From: Dyella sp. GSA-30
GTDB taxonomy: Bacteria; Pseudomonadota; Gammaproteobacteria; Xanthomonadales; Rhodanobacteraceae
Direction of reading: 5' to 3'
Length of the DNA: 64,000 nucleotides
Assembly (NCBI RefSeq): GCF_027924605.1
Contig: NZ_AP027042.1
Coordinates: 721,524-785,523, forward strand
Below are positions 60,774-64,000 of this stretch, one piece after another (the stretch's first letter is position 1; every line of letters begins with the position of its first letter). Below the pieces are notes generated by a model. The model had not been told where the DNA came from and did no database searches. It worked only from the letters and a program-made list of their open reading frames with translations. Position numbers and translations under genes: made by a program.

Positions 60774-63773
60774 TTACAGCGAGAAGTCGTAACGTGCCTG
60801 CAGCTGCACGTAACGCGGCGCCTGGAAGCTGATCGGACGGTTGTAGACCGGATCGGGCACACCGACGTCGGTTTCGCCCAGATCCTGGCGGCTCAGCTCG
60901 CGCTGGCTGTTGAGCACGTTGAAGACATTGGCTTCCAACGTCAGGTTGTCACCTGCCCAATGCGGCTTGTACTGGGCGCTCAGGTCCAGCTGATAGGACC
61001 AAGGTGTGCGGCCGCGCGAACCACGCGTTGCGATCTTGCCATCGCAATAGAAGTAAGCCTCGCCGTAGTTGATCGGATCGCCCGGGGCGACACCGATGCA
61101 GTTACGCGGACGTCCCGAGAAAACAGCGACGTTCGCGCCAACCAGCCATTCCGCACTCGCCTGGTACCAGCCATAGGCCTTCAACTGGTGACGACGGTCG
61201 TTCGGCAGCGGACCGTTGGCGCCGAACATCAGTTCCGGCGCATCCCAGTCCTGCGTCACCGACGGATCGGCCTGGCCGATATCGGACTTCAGCAGACCTT
61301 CGGAGTTACCGAAGCTATGCGAAAGCACGTACTCGACCTTGCCGTACCACTTGTCGGAGAACTGGTGCTCCAGGTACATGTCCAAAGCGAGGTACTTGCG
61401 CTTCAGATCGGGGAAGCCAAGGTCCTTCTTGGACAACTTGAACTCGCGGAAATCACCCTTGCCGGTAACGTCTACCAGGAAGTCGTTACCCTTGCCCGGA
61501 TTGAACAGGTAGCAGCCGTTCAGAACCGCGTTGTCCATGTTGATACCGTTCGCCTTTGCATAGGCCAGGAACGGACGCGAATCGCACATGTCATCGATGA
61601 TGTTCTTCAGGTTGCGATAGATCGCTTTCGCACCGAAGGTCCAGTTGGTCGCCAGCTGCTTGTCGAAACCGAGGATGTATTCATCCTGGTAGTACGCGCC
61701 CAGGCCCTTGGCCGCCACCGTACGCGGGTCAGGCGTGGTGCCGTCGGCAGCGTTGAGGTAACGCACCTGGCCGTACGGGACGAAATTGACCGGACGACCT
61801 TCCGCGTCAACGCCCGTGAAGGTGCCGTACTGGCTGCTATAGGTCGACGCCGAAGCACCGCGAATAGCAACGTTGGACGGCACGGCCAGGTGATAGCGAC
61901 CGGCGTTGGCGTAGACCTTCAGCGAGGAGTCGCCGAACACGTCCCAGGTCACACCCAGGCGCGGAGCCAGCTGATGGCGCTGCTTGGCGTAGGAATCGCC
62001 ACCACCGTTGAAGTTGTTGAACTGCTCGTTACGCAGACCGATGTACGCCAGCCAGCGATCGGTGACCTGCCAGTGGTCTTCGACGAACTGCGCTTCCTGT
62101 TCCACCTTGACGTTGGCGGCGGCCTTGAATACGCGATAGTCGACGTAGTTCAGCGTGCCTGCAGGGAACTGGATGTCCGGACGACCGGCAATCTGCCCGC
62201 TCGCCGGAGCCAGCGTGTAGATGTAGCGCTCGTTCGACTCGTAGGAGGTACCCGAATACGATTCGAGCGTCTGGTTATCCAGACCGGCGCGCAGGTCATG
62301 GCTACCCAGGCGGTATTCGACGTCGAAGCGCCAGCCATGGGTCTTGTCTTCCGCACCCGGTGCCAGCAGGTTGCCGATCAGATAGCACGCCGGCGGACGC
62401 ACCAGAGTGCCACTGCCGTTGTTGTACTGACCGCTGACGATCGGGCAAGCGCCGCCGCCAGCCGAGGTCGGCAACTGTTGATGCTCGGACTTGCTGCGAC
62501 CGTACAACGCATTGATGGTCAGATTGTCGGTGAGATAGCCGGTGTACTTGCCGATGTAGAAGTCACCACCGGGCTGGTAGTTCGTATTGGTGCCGACCGA
62601 GTAGTTCTTCAGGTCGACCGAACCGCGCTTCACACCCTGACCGAGCGGGCTGTAGCTGTAGGCATAAATCTGGTCGGTCTCATCGGTCTTATCCGAGAAG
62701 CCCGTCAGTTCCAGGATGTGGCTGTCGGTGATGTTCCAGTCGATCTTGCCCAACCAGCGCGGCGATTTCACGCTGTAGTAGGAAACCTGCTGCGCAGTCG
62801 CCGTACCGACCGTCTTGCCTTCCTGCTTGGTGAAGTCACCGGTCAAATACATGAACAGCTTGTCCTTGATCAGCGGACCGCTGATATAGGCGCCGTACTC
62901 GGTGGTCCACGACTTGTTCTGATTGCGATACTGGAACAGCGAATTGTCGGAAGGCTGGATGATGTTGCGCGGATCGGAGCGCAGGAACTTGGGAATCCAC
63001 AGCGCCATGACGCCGGCCTTCCACTCGTTCGTACCGCGCTTGGTGATGATGTTCACCACACCACCGGTCGAACGGCCGTATTCGGCGCCGTAACCACCGG
63101 TGTACACCTGCTGCTGATCGATCGCGTCGAACGGCAGCTGCGCCAGGCCGACGTTGGTCAATGCGTTGGTGACCGAGAAACCGTTGACGTAGTACTGGTT
63201 TTCCGCAGCGGACGCACCGCCGAACGAGGCCACGTTGCCGTAACGCGAGTCGCCCAGCACCGTGCCCGGCGCCAGCAATGCGGCGGCCGTGACGTTGCGA
63301 GCCACCGGCACCTTCTGCAGTACTTCGGATGTCAGCACGGTACGCGAGTCGACCGACGACACGTCGATGGCCGGCAAAGCGTTGGCGACGACCTGGATGC
63401 CTTCGAGGTTCTGCGCGCCAGCCGCGCCGGCGGCGGCGAAGCTCACATCGGTACCGGTACCGACCTGGACCTGTACGTCGTTACGCGACTCGATCGTCGC
63501 GCCGTCCTTGATCAGGCTGACCTTGTAGCGGCCGATCGGCAGCGACGAGGCGCGGTAACGGCCACTCTGGTCGACAGAAATATCGCGGACCAGACCGGTA
63601 TCGATGTTTTCCAGATGCACCGTGCCGCCCGGAGCGGAATCGGCATGGCCGAAGATCACGCCAGAAGCATTGGACTGCGCATAGACGACGCCGGACAGGC
63701 TCATCGTCAGGGCGGCCGCTAAAGCGGTCTGACGCCACAGAGACGTCCGCCCGAAGATTCGGTTCTTACTCAT
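60774..63773 (-). CDS. Oar-like TonB-dependent receptor with N-terminal carboxypeptidase-regulatory domain
   Basis: A 999-aa outer-membrane protein. Signal peptide (TALAAALTMSLSGVVYA-QS), then a β-sandwich (CarboxypepD_reg-like, residues ~30-120: SGVIFGHADSAPGGTVHLENIDTGL...SSLPIGRYKVSLIKDG), a plug (NVTAAALLAPGTVLGDSRYGN, YVNGFSVTNAL, QQQVYTGGYGAEYGRSTGGVVNIITKRG) and a large barrel ending in LQARYDFSL. This is the Oar/OmpA-related architecture common in Xanthomonadales; substrates are generally undetermined. Upstream are a -35 TTGACG and -10 TATGTT. Confidence 0.93.
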   Translation of the reverse strand: MSKNRIFGRTSLWRQTALAAALTMSLSGVVYAQSNASGVIFGHADSAPGGTVHLENIDTGLVRDISVDQSGRYRASSLPIGRYKVSLIKDGATIESRNDVQVQVGTGTDVSFAAAGAAGAQNLEGIQVVANALPAIDVSSVDSRTVLTSEVLQKVPVARNVTAAALLAPGTVLGDSRYGNVASFGGASAAENQYYVNGFSVTNALTNVGLAQLPFDAIDQQQVYTGGYGAEYGRSTGGVVNIITKRGTNEWKAGVMALWIPKFLRSDPRNIIQPSDNSLFQYRNQNKSWTTEYGAYISGPLIKDKLFMYLTGDFTKQEGKTVGTATAQQVSYYSVKSPRWLGKIDWNITDSHILELTGFSDKTDETDQIYAYSYSPLGQGVKRGSVDLKNYSVGTNTNYQPGGDFYIGKYTGYLTDNLTINALYGRSKSEHQQLPTSAGGGACPIVSGQYNNGSGTLVRPPACYLIGNLLAPGAEDKTHGWRFDVEYRLGSHDLRAGLDNQTLESYSGTSYESNERYIYTLAPASGQIAGRPDIQFPAGTLNYVDYRVFKAAANVKVEQEAQFVEDHWQVTDRWLAYIGLRNEQFNNFNGGGDSYAKQRHQLAPRLGVTWDVFGDSSLKVYANAGRYHLAVPSNVAIRGASASTYSSQYGTFTGVDAEGRPVNFVPYGQVRYLNAADGTTPDPRTVAAKGLGAYYQDEYILGFDKQLATNWTFGAKAIYRNLKNIIDDMCDSRPFLAYAKANGINMDNAVLNGCYLFNPGKGNDFLVDVTGKGDFREFKLSKKDLGFPDLKRKYLALDMYLEHQFSDKWYGKVEYVLSHSFGNSEGLLKSDIGQADPSVTQDWDAPELMFGANGPLPNDRRHQLKAYGWYQASAEWLVGANVAVFSGRPRNCIGVAPGDPINYGEAYFYCDGKIATRGSRGRTPWSYQLDLSAQYKPHWAGDNLTLEANVFNVLNSQRELSRQDLGETDVGVPDPVYNRPISFQAPRYVQLQARYDFSL

Positions 63774-63933
63774 TCAAGTGCTCTCCCCAAAAACGGTTCA
63801 GATGCGGGCACAGACATGCCCAAGAGCTCATCGCTGGACTTCGAGTTGTTCCCGTATGCGAGCGGCCCACATCGCTGTGAAGAGACATCCCCATGCCAAC
63901 ACCCGTTCGCAAGCTTTCGCGATTTGCTTGCCG

Positions 63934-63963
63934 AACATAGGGGCAAGAACTTGCAGGCGTCAA
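63934..63963 (-). promoter_or_regulatory. Candidate sigma-70 promoter for the Oar-like receptor
   Basis: On the minus strand TTGACG (63963-63958), 18-base spacer, TATGTT (63939-63934), about 160 bp ahead of the ATG. The flanking region 63964-64000 is AT-rich. Confidence 0.5.
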
Positions 63964-64000
63964 CATAAATTTTATGAATTTCGCACTTTTAAGCGACAAT

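Noticed and set aside
60960-63722. A 920-codon open frame antisense to the Oar-like receptor
   Set aside because: It is the mirror of a well-supported TonB-receptor gene, with low-complexity composition and no known domain. High-GC coding DNA often leaves such frames open on the other strand.
1-64000. Prophage, integrative element, toxin-antitoxin or CRISPR-Cas system
   Set aside because: No integrase, transposase, capsid, Cas or paired toxin-antitoxin gene was seen, and no tRNA-associated attachment sites.

Overview
The window is a high-GC, gene-dense stretch of chromosome from a Gram-negative bacterium, most likely a gammaproteobacterium of the Xanthomonadales (Rhodanobacteraceae: Dyella, Luteibacter or a relative). 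This placement is an inference. It rests on the two-partner secretion, TonB-receptor and OprB outer-membrane genes, a zwf-pgl-edd-eda Entner-Doudoroff operon, an Oar-like TonB receptor, tandem GH18 chitinases, and many short palindromic intergenic repeats of the kind common in that order. No rRNA, tRNA, CRISPR array, insertion sequence or prophage was recognised.

Layout. 1-4.8 kb: the 3' end of a YDG/MBG-repeat exoprotein (TpsA) and its FhaC-type transporter (TpsB). 5-8.6 kb: a secreted alpha/beta hydrolase, an SDR and an aldo/keto reductase with a divergent LysR regulator. 8.6-15.2 kb: housekeeping and envelope genes (an AmiD-like amidase coupled to a GIY-YIG protein, DUF4142, TPR, LysR plus NAD(P)-binding protein, YceI, SnoaL-like). 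15.3-17.2 kb: a LytS/LytR-type two-component system. 17.8-20.9 kb: two paralogous secreted chitinases. 21-25.8 kb: an HxlR-regulated tripartite drug efflux operon. 26.3-29.6 kb: an SGNH esterase with a bulb-type lectin tail, and an SDR/TetR divergent pair.

29.9-37.5 kb is the most distinctive block. It holds an OprB-like porin, a LysR regulator, then galD-galB-galC-ligI-dctA: a complete route from 2-pyrone-4,6-dicarboxylate (PDC) to pyruvate plus oxaloacetate, with its own transporter but no ring-cleavage dioxygenase. A T-N11-A box of the form TGCA-N5-YGCA occurs once before the porin and twice before galD, so one LysR protein probably controls both units.

37.7-54.5 kb: a MocR regulator, a monoacylglycerol-lipase-like hydrolase, a TonB receptor, the very large helicase Lhr, an S10 carboxypeptidase, an EamA permease, a GlxA-type regulator divergent from rhodanese and GNAT genes, DUF1272, a DHA2 MFS pump and DUF3820. 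54.6-60.5 kb: the Entner-Doudoroff operon zwf-pgl-edd-eda with a divergent GntR/UTRA regulator instead of the usual HexR. 60.8-63.8 kb: an Oar-like TonB receptor.

Several families of palindromic repeats occupy intergenic gaps, often between convergent genes. Two gaps carry composite nested elements with the same architecture. Two other gaps carry short coding remnants, one like an ECF sigma factor and one like a YCII/DGPF-domain protein, which suggests past gene loss.
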